From assembly GCA_964036195.1 (NCBI GenBank), contig OZ038451.1:9242529-9306528 (forward strand): a DNA stretch of 64,000 bases, in the 5' to 3' direction. The notes below the pieces were generated by a model, which was given only the letters and a program-made list of their open reading frames with translations, ran no database searches and was not told the DNA's origin. Below, piece after piece: positions 51,945-61,910 of this stretch; the first letter of the stretch is position 1; the number at the start of each line of letters is the position of its first letter. A program made the translations under genes and the position numbers. The stretch comes from Sphaerolaimus hirsutus. Taxonomy: Eukaryota; Nematoda; Chromadorea; Monhysterida; Sphaerolaimidae.

Positions 51945-54900
51945 CTGAGTTCAAGTTTGTTAATTTTTTTACTATTTGATATTTTACATTTCTTTTGATG
52001 GAGTGTTTTTACACTATATTTCAGTTGAAAAGCTATTGTTTGACTGTATAGCAGTATCATGATTAGCAGAGTTATGGTAATTTGTGTATGTATATACCGC
52101 AAATCCTCGAATAAGACCCCCCCCTCGAATAACTCCCCCCCTTGAATAAGTCCCCCCTGCTGGCGGGGTGAGGAAAAAATAACTCCCCCCCTTGAATAAC
52201 TCCCCCCTCTTAAATAACTCCTACTTCTGATGAAAAGGATACAATACAAAACTATAGAAGAATAGTAGCAACAGCAGATAATAATGTGTATGCGGTGTAT
52301 ACACATTGTTTTGTTTTTGTTGTTGACATTGTACACAATGTCCTGCATTGCACGAGTTTACATGCTGCATCCATACAATAAATTAAGTCCAAGTTTCCTG
52401 AGGAAATAATAACTCCCCCCCTCGAATAACTCCCCCCCTTGAATAACTCCCCCCTCCAAAACGTCTGACGAAAAAATAACTCCCCTGGGGTCTTATTCGA
52501 GGATTTAGGGTATGCTCACACTCCCCTCTGGTTGTAAAAAATATTCCAAATTTTACTGACAAAATAAAAAAGGTCACTGCTAGAGTGTCAGCTGAGACTG
52601 GGACAGGACATTATGCTGGGTAGATCAAGATAAAAGAATGCAAATATTCTGAAACATCACCAAAATTTCACCCACCTGATAATTCCAATTCCTAGACATT
52701 CTCCTTTTACTCTGTGGCAGCCCACTGTGGTCAACAAACATTGTGGCACTGGCTGGAGTTTTATCATGGTATGACCGTTTTTGTGCATAGATGTCACATT
52801 GTCTGTTATCACTGCTGTAGGGTTGGATCTGGGGGGGAATTTAGCCAGAGAATTGGAAAAATTGCAATTGTATTGGTTTTGTTAAATTATACTATTTACA
52901 TCTGACATATTATTAGTCATCAATATATTGTAGCAGTTGTTATTTTATCTATGTACATTACACTTTTTCCAGTAAGACTTTATTCAAGGAGAGAAATTAT
53001 TGCACTAGCTCACTCAGGGTATTATTTATGGGGGCACTTAGTCACTGCAAAAATTGTGGAGTTTGTGGACTGGATGCATGAACCTATACAAACACAGTTA
53101 CATGCACTAAATGAAATTCACCTGTCCAATTCAAAGGCCAACCTGTCTGCACATTTTTCTTCAATCACACAAATATTTTTGGCAAAATTTCTGCAATTTC
53201 CATGCAAATTTCACTTTCTTTTTTTTCTCCATTTACTGGCCAAAAATTTTTTACCTTTCCTCTTTTCCATGATGTGAAAGTTATTTTACCTTTACATTTC
53301 CTGACAGAATATTTTTACCTTTCTGTTTTCTGTAAATAAAAACAATTTTTAACACCCTAGTGTGAATACACTTCACTGCATGCAATCACTGCACATCACA
53401 CATCCATTTTTTGTGAGTTCGGATCAAATCAATTGAGGAAGAATGGTAGTTAAAGGACACATCATCCAGCCCCATTATATGCACCATTTAATAGCATCAT
53501 TCCATCACCAGAATCCCACAACAGAAATACACCTTCGTAGTAGCAGATCTGCCACGGTCCACTTTATTTTGGGACACCTTTTCTTCAGGTGGATTTGCTT
53601 TGTCTTGCAAATGAAACATTCTCATTTCATAGCCGCTAGTTAATCCGATTGTGCGTCTACGCTGCCTCTTAGCCCTTGCTTGGTCCTGAATGCGAGAATT
53701 AGGCATCCAATGAAACGAGAGGTTACGATAAAGTGGGCGGAGTTAAGGTTTTTTAGAGGTGGGGGTGAACGTATTGTCAATGGACACACACCGTTAGGCA
53801 TCGAAAAAATGATTTTTGTTTATTTTCAAATAAATATGAGAGGTGAGAAATGTAGTGATGGAAAATTGCCAGACTTTCTGGGGCCACGCCTGTACCCTGT
53901 AAAGCTTCCATATCATTGTGATTTTTCTGTTTTCCATATACCGTATTTCTTCTAATAGAACGGCACCTCCAATAGAACGGTAAGTAGAAATTATGTTGGG
54001 AGTGTTCCAAAACACACAAAATCAAAAATGGATGTTGAGAACGTTCAAAGCATTCGAATGGGTGTTAAATTTTAAATTGATGCTCTGGATATCAAAATAT
54101 TGCTCAAACTTCATAAAAAAGTCAATGTTGAAATGAGAAATCTCTCAAAAAATTGGTGAAAAAAATAGAACGGCAGCCTTCAACAGAATGGCACCTCCGA
54201 TAGAACGGCGCCTTCAATAGAGTGGCACTTTAAAAAAGTAAACGAAAAAATAGAAAAGTGCTCTTTTATTAGAAGAAATACGGTAATTGCCAGATCATCT
54301 TCAACGCTTTTTCAAAAAAAAGATGTTGCAATGATACGGAAACCCTTGCGAGCCATTTTTTACGGATTTTGATACACAAAGTTGAAAAAACGTTTGGCAT
54401 TGCAGCATTGCAACATCATTTCAAAAGTGCACAAGTCAAAACTTCATTGCCAAAAGTGCACACGTGCTGTTGAAGAGAGCATGGAATCCCCATACAAAAT
54501 CAGAAGTTCATTCCAAAAGTGCACTGCGACCTTGAGTGGCGGCACTTTTTCATCACTAGTGAAGTGTTGAACAAAAAATTGCATTGTGGTGAGAACAGAA
54601 AATGGGACATGAATTTAGTGGTGCATTTGCATTTGTTACTTCATTCGATGCCTAATGGCGCATTTGTGGCTATGCACACTAGTTGACAGTGTGCAAACAG
54701 TCAACTGAAAAACCTCTTCAAAAAATTTCAATTACCACTTTATTATCAGTTGTCCAGTGGCGCGATTGGCACCAGATTTTTCAGATGAGAGCAGCACATT
54801 GTCAGCTAAATGTTTGTATTACCTTGAATCCATCCATATACACGTGGCTCAACATAAGAAGCAAAAAGTTTTTACAGACATCATTTTAAAAATTCAACAA

Positions 54901-57711
54901 CTCAAATTTTTTTTCACAAATAACAGATCCCCCCAATGTAAGTTGTCAAGAATTACTCACTCTCATGTGAACATTCGGGTTGTATTCTGGCATGAAAACT
55001 GGTTTTCGTTCCAACAACTGATGCATGTACTCGGGGGAACATTTTGTTTTGTATACCATGTTACTTTCATTTTTCTTGTCCTGGCGCCAAGCCTGAAAAG
55101 TGTATTACCTATTTGTATTTATATATCTATTGTTTCAGATTTTTTTATTGCGCAAGTGGATAACTTGATTAGGTTCAAAAAAGTTTTTTTGTCAAATAAA
55201 AAGTGAAAATAAAGTGACAAATATAAAGTATGGAAAACATAAACATACTCCTCTATCAGTAGCTAAAGTGACACTTGACCCCCCATCGATGATAGCATCC
55301 AGCACCGGGTGTCTGGCCTCGATTTGCTTTTTTCTTTCCCGACGAAACTTGTGTTCGGATACTGATGCCAAACGGGCCAGCTGCAATGAAAAGTGAAAAA
55401 GTTTCAAGAAATGAAGTTGGAAAAGTGCCAAATTTTAAGAAGAAAATATATTTGAAAATGAACAAACGACGGAATCGATCCGTTCCTTTGCGTGTTCGTA
55501 TTCCAGGCCGACGGTGGGGAATTTCTCCTCTGGTGCCGGCGAATGCCTGTAAATCAACATTTTTACATTTTCATAAAATGTTGAATGAACTCTATGGAGC
55601 GTCTCACTTATTTGAAAAACGTTGGCGGAAACTGAAAAAAAAACTGGATGACAAAATGGCGAAAAATAGAAGGGCAGCTTCCAATAGAAGGGTGGTAAAA
55701 AGGTTGACAAAAGTAGAAGGGCGCCCTTTTATTAGAAGAAATACGGTAAATGCAAATGCAGTAATACGAATTCAACACCACTGGGAGAAAAATTCCATGA
55801 AAAAACGTGTGATGGAAAATGTGTCAACGCGAAATAAATTTTACGCTGGCTCATTTTCCATTCAAACTACCGTATTTCCTCGAAATACCCCCCTCGAAAT
55901 ACCCCCCCCCCCTCGTTTGACCCCCCCCCTCTCGAGACCACTATGAAACAATCACCCCCCCCCTCGAAATACCCCCCCAGATTGAGTGTAAAGAGAACGT
56001 ACATGACAAATACTGCAGTTTGTGTTCTGCGTAGTGCAGAACACACGTTAAAACAATGTCGGAATCACATTAGAACAGTGTTTATTCCATCTACGTACTA
56101 ATATTAGTCTACAGGAGTCTATACATGTCAGTTATTGATGCATTTTTCAACCCCAGTATACATCACAAACGACGATTTTGTACTAGGATTTGAAAAAATT
56201 TCTGGCGAAATAATAACCCCCCCCCTCGAAATACCCCCCCCCCTTCGTTTAACCCCCCCCCCCCTCTCGGGACCACTATGAAACAATCACCCCCGGGGGG
56301 TATTTCGAGGAAATACGGTAGCTAAGTGTATTTGACTAAGTGTCAAGTCATTGAAAATGCCCTGCAAAATGGCAACTCGAGAGCCATTTTGCACGGCATT
56401 TTCCATGACTTTTGACACATTGCATGACATTTTACATTTCACAGGGCTTTTTACAGGGTCTGGGAGTGGCGCCAGGGTGAATTTGGTGCACAGTTTTTCA
56501 CGTCTGCGTCTGAACCCCGTGCGCAAGGTGTAAAGTCACCGTAGTATAAGTATAATTTAATTCTCACCTGCCTCGACCTTGGCTCTGTGATCTCCTAGCC
56601 CTTCTAGTCGCTTCTTCGTCAACTGCGTCCGGTATCTCCTTGTAGACTTGTTTCACGAATTTTGTGTATTTGAACGCAGTTGAGTGGGTGCTCTTTTTCA
56701 GTTCGGACTGCGAAATGATTGGGAACAATGGGTGAGAACTGACCTGGGGGCAGTCCCAGACCCTGTAAAGTGTAAAGTAAAGTGTCAAATGTCATGTAAA
56801 ATGTGAATCAAAATAATAAAAAAACGATTTTATTTCTGAGTTATCATGACGACGATTGACACTTTATTGACATGACTTTTGATAGTTTACTTTACAGTTT
56901 CCTGGGTCTGGGATTTGCACCTGGATGAGTCGCAGAACGTTAGAACATCGTTTATACCATCTACATCCTTATATAAGGCTGTAAAACTTATAAATGGTGG
57001 TTATTGTTGCATTTTTCTCTCAAAATGTTCACTCTGAAAAAATAAACTCCCCGGGGGTAATTCGAGGAAATACGGTACATCAAAATAGACATAGGTACAG
57101 CATTGAAATTTCAGAATTAGAGAATTTTTGGGACATTACACACAATTACTAGAACTATCAAATTCTGAAATTTCAACGCTGTACCTATGTCTATTTTGAT
57201 GTAATCAATTTTACGACGTCATCATTTCACGTCAAACGCCGCTGAGCTGTAATGCCGGCTTAATGCATAACACATGTTGAAAATAATGATTGAGTTACAG
57301 ACTTAAAAAATTTCTGGCGAATTAATAACCCCTCCCCCCTCGAATAACCCCCTCCCCTCGAAATACCCCCTCAAAATTCTCACTCTGAAAAAATACCCCC
57401 CCGGAGGGTGTTTTGAGGAAATACGGTACACAAAAAAGCAACGACAAAAAACGCACCTCCTCCTCCTCGGCGATGCTATCAGCCATAAAGTGTTTCACCA
57501 TTTCGTTGTGCCTCAATTTCCGCTTGCGGCGCTCGAAATATGTCCCCGAATAATCGATTTTCGGCGGCGCCCGATCCAGCGAAAGCGATCGCGCACGACG
57601 AGTCCTGAATTTGTGAATTTTTACTGTGAGGTGTTGGCGTAATTTTTGGTTGCCGTATAGGTATATCCTCGGAATACGAATCAACCCCGCTAGTTGAATT
57701 AGTTCGAACAT
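51819..57711 (-). CDS. Gene C: unrecognised charged protein
   Basis: The exon chain is 57457-57711, 56568-56707, 55468-55546, 55249-55380, 53533-53685, an exon ending at 52676, and 51819-51944 with TAA. Phases match at every join except into the exon ending at 52676. There, a short form starting at 52711 fits, but the longer open form (from 52814) needs another exon before it. The product is about 300 residues, rich in Arg/Lys and Glu: RRARSLSLDRAPPKIDYSG, AEEEE, TRRARRSQSQGRGR, KFRRERKKQIEARHPVLDAI and a C-terminus VSLHQDPWYNRVDQLLKQAR. No signal peptide or membrane segment was seen, so it is probably intracellular. I do not recognise the family. The start ATG at 57711 is the first in an open frame; an acceptor at 57604 (AAATTCAG) would instead make exon 1 internal. 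The 55468 donor (GTC|GTTTGT) is weak. Confidence 0.6.
52095..52512. repeat. TACCGCAAATCCTCGAATAA-type element
   Basis: The ends TACCGCAAATCCTCGAATAA and TTATTCGAGGATTTAGGGTA are inverted, with CTCGAATAACTCCCCCCC repeats near both. It lies in the last intron of gene C. Confidence 0.65.
52676..52814 (-). CDS. Gene C exon 6 (extent uncertain)
   Basis: The open frame is SDNRQCDIYAQKRSYHDKTP, then MFVDHSGLPQSKRRMSRNWN, YQ, with strong donor CAG|GTGGGT. The acceptor CCCTACAG at 52814 gives the full 139 nt but a phase needing an unseen upstream exon. The internal acceptor GCCACAG gives 52676-52711 in phase with exon 5. Confidence 0.5.
53533..53685 (-). CDS. Gene C exon 5
   Basis: It encodes DQARAKRQRRRTIGLTSGYE through to VDRGRSATTK. 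The acceptor is CTCGCATTCAG and the donor is AAG|GTGTAT. Phase is 0 at both ends. Confidence 0.65.
53939..54285. repeat. TACCGTATTTCTTCTAATAG-type element
   Basis: A full-length member of the family at 1353, with AATAGAACGGCACCTCC repeats at both ends. It lies in gene C intron 4. Confidence 0.65.
55249..55380 (-). CDS. Gene C exon 4
   Basis: It encodes LARLASVSEHKFRRERKKQI through to GGSSVTLATDRG. The acceptor is TTTCATTGCAG and the donor is GGA|GTATGT. Phase is 0 at both ends. Confidence 0.68.
55468..55546 (-). CDS. Gene C exon 3
   Basis: It encodes HSPAPEEKFPTVGLEYEHAK, ERIDSV. The acceptor is GATTTACAG. The donor GTC|GTTTGT is weak but is the one that keeps phase 0 with exon 4. Confidence 0.58.
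55868..56320. repeat. TACCGTATTTCCTCGAAATA-type element
   Basis: The ends TACCGTATTTCCTCGAAATA and TTTCGAGGAAATACGGTA are inverted. The interior is nearly the same as 43757-44206. It lies in gene C intron 2. Confidence 0.75.
56345..56475. repeat. CCCTGTAAA-type palindrome
   Basis: Inverted ATGCCCTGCAAAATGGC and GCCATTTTGCACGGCATTTT arms are followed by TTTACAGGGTCTGGGAGTGG at the right end. It lies 90 bp beyond exon 2 of gene C. Confidence 0.6.
56568..56707 (-). CDS. Gene C exon 2
   Basis: It encodes SELKKSTHSTAFKYTKFVKQ through to RRARRSQSQGRG. The acceptor is TTTCGCAG and the donor is GCAG|GTGAGA. It starts in phase 0 and ends in phase 2. Confidence 0.7.
56750..56925. repeat. CCCTGTAAA-type palindrome
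   Basis: The ends CTGGGGGCAGTCCCAGACCC and CCTGGGTCTGGGATTTGCAC are inverted around AAGTAAAGTGTCAAATGTCA words. Confidence 0.65.
57074..57205. repeat. Short inverted repeat
   Basis: Arms TACATCAAAATAGACATAGG and CCTATGTCTATTTTGATGTA, about 50 bp each, flank a short loop. They sit inside the debris of a TACCGTA-type element (57020-57427). Confidence 0.7.
57457..57711 (-). CDS. Gene C exon 1
   Basis: It encodes MFELIQLAGLIRIPRIYLYG then RTRRARSLSLDRAPPKIDYS and ends ADSIAEEEE. The donor is GAG|GTGCGT. The part from 57604 down is the better supported coding segment. The 5' 36 codons could instead be intron if the AAATTCAG acceptor is used. Confidence 0.55.
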
Positions 57712-57746
57712 GAAAATTTTCTTAATTTTTCACACAAAGTATTTTT

Positions 57747-58051
57747 TACCGTATTTCCTCAAAATACCCCCAGAATTAACCCCACTCGAAATCCCCCCAA
57801 ATATTTTCGAGCTGAGGAAAAATACTCCCTTGCAAAACCTCCGGTCAGGAATAAGCTATTTTACATGTATGCAAGGTATTTTACATGATGTATTCATCGT
57901 TGCCAATCTTTACTACGATCCTTCACGGAAATTTCTGGGTAATAATAAACCCCCCTCGAAAAAGCCCCCTTGAAATACCTCACCCCCTCAACGTTTGCAC
58001 TCTGGGAATATTTACATCAACCCCCTAGAGGTATTTCGAGGAAATACGGTA
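57747..58051. repeat. TACCGTATTTCCTCAAAATA-type element
   Basis: The inverted ends TACCGTATTTCCTCAAAATA and TATTTCGAGGAAATACGGTA enclose C-runs. It lies just upstream of gene C's putative start. Confidence 0.65.
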
Positions 58052-58272
58052 AATGCGATTAATCGGTCTTTTTGTTGAACTTGGATGTAACAAATTACCT
58101 ACCTAATCATATGCCTAAATATAGGGAAGACTCAAGGGGGATTTACTTTTCAAATTGGCAAGAACTGATCAGAAGAGAAGAAAATTGATATAATACAAAC
58201 TTATTTTATGCTTTGTTTTCACTGACAACATTACTTATCATTTTTTATGTGATCTTAAGTGAAAGTGTTGAG

Positions 58273-58409
58273 TAGTGATGGAAAAGCGCCAGAAAACAGT
58301 GGCGTCAGGCGCCAGATGGCGCCAGAGAAAAGGGCGCCAAGCGCCAATGGCGCTGGCGCTCTTTGGCGCCATTAAAAGGCGCCAGCGCCATGGCGCCATT
58401 CCATCACTA
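58273..58409. mobile_element. hAT-type MITE, TAGTGATGG ends
   Basis: The ends TAGTGATGGAAAAGCGCC and GGCGCCATTCCATCACTA have flanks GTGTTGAG / GTGCTGAG (one mismatch). At 137 bp it is an internally deleted relative of 47240-48441. Confidence 0.85.
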
Positions 58410-59204
58410 GTGCTGAGTTATCAGAGGGGATCATTTTTTAAAGGAACTCACGTCATGGTTGAAATTAAGCAAGTTAAAACTGCGAAGTGATTTCTGTAGA
58501 TTTGTAAACTTTATAAATAATTAGTGCAAATAATCTAGCAGACAATTATGCAGGGAGATTTTTGAAATAGTCTGTGAAGATCGTTCGAATTATAAACAAA
58601 TAATTTAGCTCGAATAATTTGTGATAGCTCCAATTCAATCCACACCTTGTTTCAAAAACATTACAACAGGTGCGATCTTTCAGACGATACACTGAAAAGT
58701 GGAATATACACAATTAGGAACTTATTAGCCCTAGGCCTACACACACAAAGTTACAACCGAAAATTCGAAAACTCCGCAAACAGCTTTGAACGGATTTGAG
58801 TTTGCCGGTATGAGGTGCCCGTGAATTACGGTTGACGGAGGAAATGAGCTTTCGAAATTTTCGGAATTTCAATAGCAAACTAAAGTGGGTGTGGGCACTT
58901 TCGTGAAAACAAATGAAAGCACTTAGTGAAACGCAATGAAAGCACTTAGTGAAACGCAATGAAAATTAGCGGTAGGACTCGAAAAGTTATGATTTGTGAA
59001 TGCAATCTTACCCGCAAAGATACACTAAACCCGCAATGCGCATGTTTCAAAGTAGCTGCCCTTTCTTAAAAACAACTCTAAGGTCGGTCACATTTGTCCC
59101 CACTCACGGGACACATCACTGAAACATTGAAAGGCCACTGCAGATAAATGCAGGAAGGCGTTGACTATTCAAACTGAGAATCTTGTGACAAAACTGGGAA
59201 AGTT
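58410..59204. other. Intergenic, nothing firm
   Basis: AT-rich sequence with a 24-base tandem duplication near 58917-58965 (GCACTTAGTGAAACGCAATG repeated). No convincing exon was found on either strand. Confidence 0.35.
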
Positions 59205-59410
59205 GTGCGTCTCTGAAATTGGAAGACTTGTGAATCACTGAAAATGTGCATCTGTGAAACTGGAAGACTTGTGAAAATCTGAAAATGTGCATCCGTCACA
59301 CTGGAAGACTTGTGAAAATCTGAAAATGTACATCTGTCACACTGGAATTGTGAATCCATAAATATGTGCATCCGTCACACTGGAAGACTTGTGAATGTCT
59401 GAAACCTGTC
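59205..59410. repeat. Minisatellite, unit about 40 bp
   Basis: About five imperfect copies contain ACACTGGAAGACTTGTGAA and TCTGAAAATGTGCATC. The minus-strand open frames through it (DSQVFQFQ-like repeats) are by-products. A second short array of GTGAACATGTTG words follows at about 59480-59560. Confidence 0.75.
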
Positions 59411-60416
59411 AACCCTCTTACAGGCAACTTCTGGCGCCTACCGTGAAATGTGGCGACGTATGAAAGTCTCATGAATATTCGTAGATGTTCAGACAAATGT
59501 GAACATGTTGTGGATGTTCAAACGAATGTGAACATGTTGAAGATGTTGTGACAACCGTGGACATATGAGAAATATGTTGCGAAAGCCGCGGACATGTGGC
59601 ATCTGTATCTCGCATACAACCTCAGTCAGTCATAGCTAATAAATGTGACCTGAGTGCATCATAAACGTGATAATGATGGCAATATTAGAATGAATGCCGA
59701 TTGATAACCGATGTGTACACCTGCGTGCGGGTTTGGAACGATACACAGATTAGCTAGCGTAAAGCATCTTGAAGCGTTCCACAATTTTTTTTTTTTTTTT
59801 TTTTTTGTGTCAAATTTTGCCAAAATTCTATGCTTACCTAGGTGGAAAGTTCCAATAATATGGGAAGTTAGGAAGCTTTCAAAAAACTTTGTTGGCGATG
59901 GTCAATCTATAAATGGTAAAGCCTTCGAACCGTGTGCTTCAAAGAAAATGTTACCACATTTTGATGAATAAAGTTACATCACAAATAATCCACGAAATTC
60001 ATCCATGGTTACAACAAAATAATTAATGATAAACATGCTTAAATTTCGGTTACCAGTATTTTATTCAGATGAGATATGGTGAAGCTGTCTGTAATGTTCG
60101 TAGTCATTCCTAAAAAAGCCTTTTAGACTTTACTTTAAAAAAATACTCCGGGTTTATGTAAATGGATTTACAGTCATCGTAAATCGTTATTAGAAAGGAA
60201 AAATTGCATTCTTCAAACATCCAAACAAAAAAAACTGCCGGTATTTCTTTATGCGCTGCAGCCAAATATATAACACAAAATGAAATAAGCCTAATACTCG
60301 CAACTGGAAATTTCTCAGGGCAGAAACTTTTGTTCTATTGCAAAAATTTACGAGTGCAAAAATGAGCACAGCTGTCGAGACATTTTCGTTTTCGATAACT
60401 CAGATGAATATTTTAC
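59411..60416. other. Intergenic, nothing firm
   Basis: Holds a run of 20-odd T at about 59787-59808 and otherwise unremarkable AT-rich sequence. Confidence 0.35.
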
Positions 60417-60957
60417 CTAGTTGTTAAAAGTAAAAAACTTTTCCAAAGAACCTAAATTTTTTCAAAGCATAAAGTATTTCTTTTTACTCACCCACTGAGT
60501 ACAGAAGACGTAATATCCTAATGAAAAGTGTAATCGTAAGCGTTTTACTTTTACTCATCAGTAAACGTGAGTAAAATGCTTTTTCGCTGGAAGTGGGTAT
60601 TTTTGAGAAAATTTGCACCAATTTCCACTCAAAATCATTAATTTCCACGCCGTTTTGCCAATTTTCACCTTCAAATTCGCCAGTTCATGTGACTCTTCAG
60701 TTTTTTTTTTTGATGGTATAATATCTGCTCTTTTTATCTACCAACTCCAACACATTTTGGCTACTTTTTCCATTTTTTGGCTTGTTTATCTGTTTTTGCC
60801 CTCCTATGCCTTGAAAAAGATAGCATCAAAAACCCATTTGAAATACGTTTTCTGTACTTGAGTACTGTCAAAAACTGCACGTAAAAACGAGTAGAGGTAT
60901 TTTTTCAGAGGAAACGTAAACGGGTTTAATCAGCGCACCCGTAAATAAGTTTTAACA
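60417..60957. repeat. Element with TAGTTGTTAAAAGTA / TTTTAACAACTCTG ends
   Basis: The end sequences are similar to those at 36800-38518 and 46516. Internal words such as GTGAGTAAAATGCTTTT, GTGGGTATTTTTGAG and GTACTGTCAAAAACTGCACG recur near 46590-47000 and 13000-13150. It is probably a degenerate hAT-like family. Confidence 0.45.
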
Positions 60958-61646
60958 ACTCTGCTCAAATGAGGCCCGGAAATTGTAAGAAAAACTGCAA
61001 AAGTAAACTAGAGTTGGCAAGAGTGCCGACTTTTAAATGGCGCGACTGATGATCTCCTCTGGGTGCAAAAATAAGCGCAAAATATAAAGGATTCTTTAAC
61101 AGCAAAAAGACTCGACGGTCGACTGAAAAAATACATTTGAAATTTTATTTTAACAAACAAGGAGTTCTGAAAATTGTAAAAAATGACATCATACTTTCAA
61201 ATTAACTTTTCATTTGCTTTATGATGGCGCTACAGCAAAAAAAGGAATTAGCGCCATAAAAACAATTTGAGCTAAAGTCTGTCATGTGATGGATTTCGCT
61301 AAGCGAGATGTGAAATGTGAAAAATGTTTCTGCGCTGCAAGGTTGATTTTGTTCATAGAAACTCCATAATTGGAATTTGTGTCAAAATTGTTGCGTCAAA
61401 ATCAAAATCGATCTTTGTCGTTGAGTAAGCCCGACACCCCAACCAAAAACATTTACAAAAATTAACTCCTCTGGACCCTGGGGACTTATTTGACGATTTA
61501 TGGTATCCACATTGAAACTTTATGTAGTGTTGAAGTTTAGAGTATCTATGCACATAAATAGTATTTAATTCATTTGGATACACTGCACATTTGGATACCT
61601 TACACATTTGGATACATTACAAACACCAATACACTATACATTTGGA

Positions 61647-61896
61647 TATACTCGGCTTACTTTACACCTTGCACGCGTGGTTCCAGCTGGAAGTGTGCCA
61701 ACGATGGTGAACGCGTGCGAGTTGCATAAAAAGATGCAAAATTGATTGTTGTTATAGTGTTATGCGTTAACATATACACATCGATGAATTTTTTTCATCT
61801 TTTTACGGAAATCGCATGATTAAATGATCATTGGCACGCTTCCAACACGAGACATAAATCAGTGCGAGGGCAGACTATCATGTACGCCGAGTATAC
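61647..61896. mobile_element. GTATAC/GATATACTCGG-ended TIR element
   Basis: It is close in size and sequence to 10947-11189, with CACGCGTGGTTCCAGCTGG and TTGGCACGCTTCCAACACG arms. It ends 14 bp before the first ATG of gene D, so it may supply or have displaced upstream sequence of that gene. Confidence 0.65.
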
Positions 61897-61910
61897 AATA
61901 GACGCATTTT

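Noticed and set aside
52951..53277. Plus-strand frame with ALAHSGYYLWGHLVTAKIVE
   Set aside because: There is no start, splice or homology support and the last third is in a TTTTCCG-type repeat.
54757..55206. Plus-strand frame MARLAPDFSDESSTLSAKCL...
   Set aside because: It looks mildly coding-like, but it lies antisense within a gene C intron, has no clear splice context, and becomes low-quality sequence after 50 codons. It may be a transposase remnant.
59165..59496. CRISPR-like spaced repeats
   Set aside because: Repeat units of about 40 bp are adjacent with no unique spacers and are imperfect, so this is a minisatellite in a eukaryotic genome.
59787..59808. Poly-T run as a possible SINE or retrogene tail
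   Set aside because: No target duplication, RNA-polymerase-III box or retrogene body could be found next to it.
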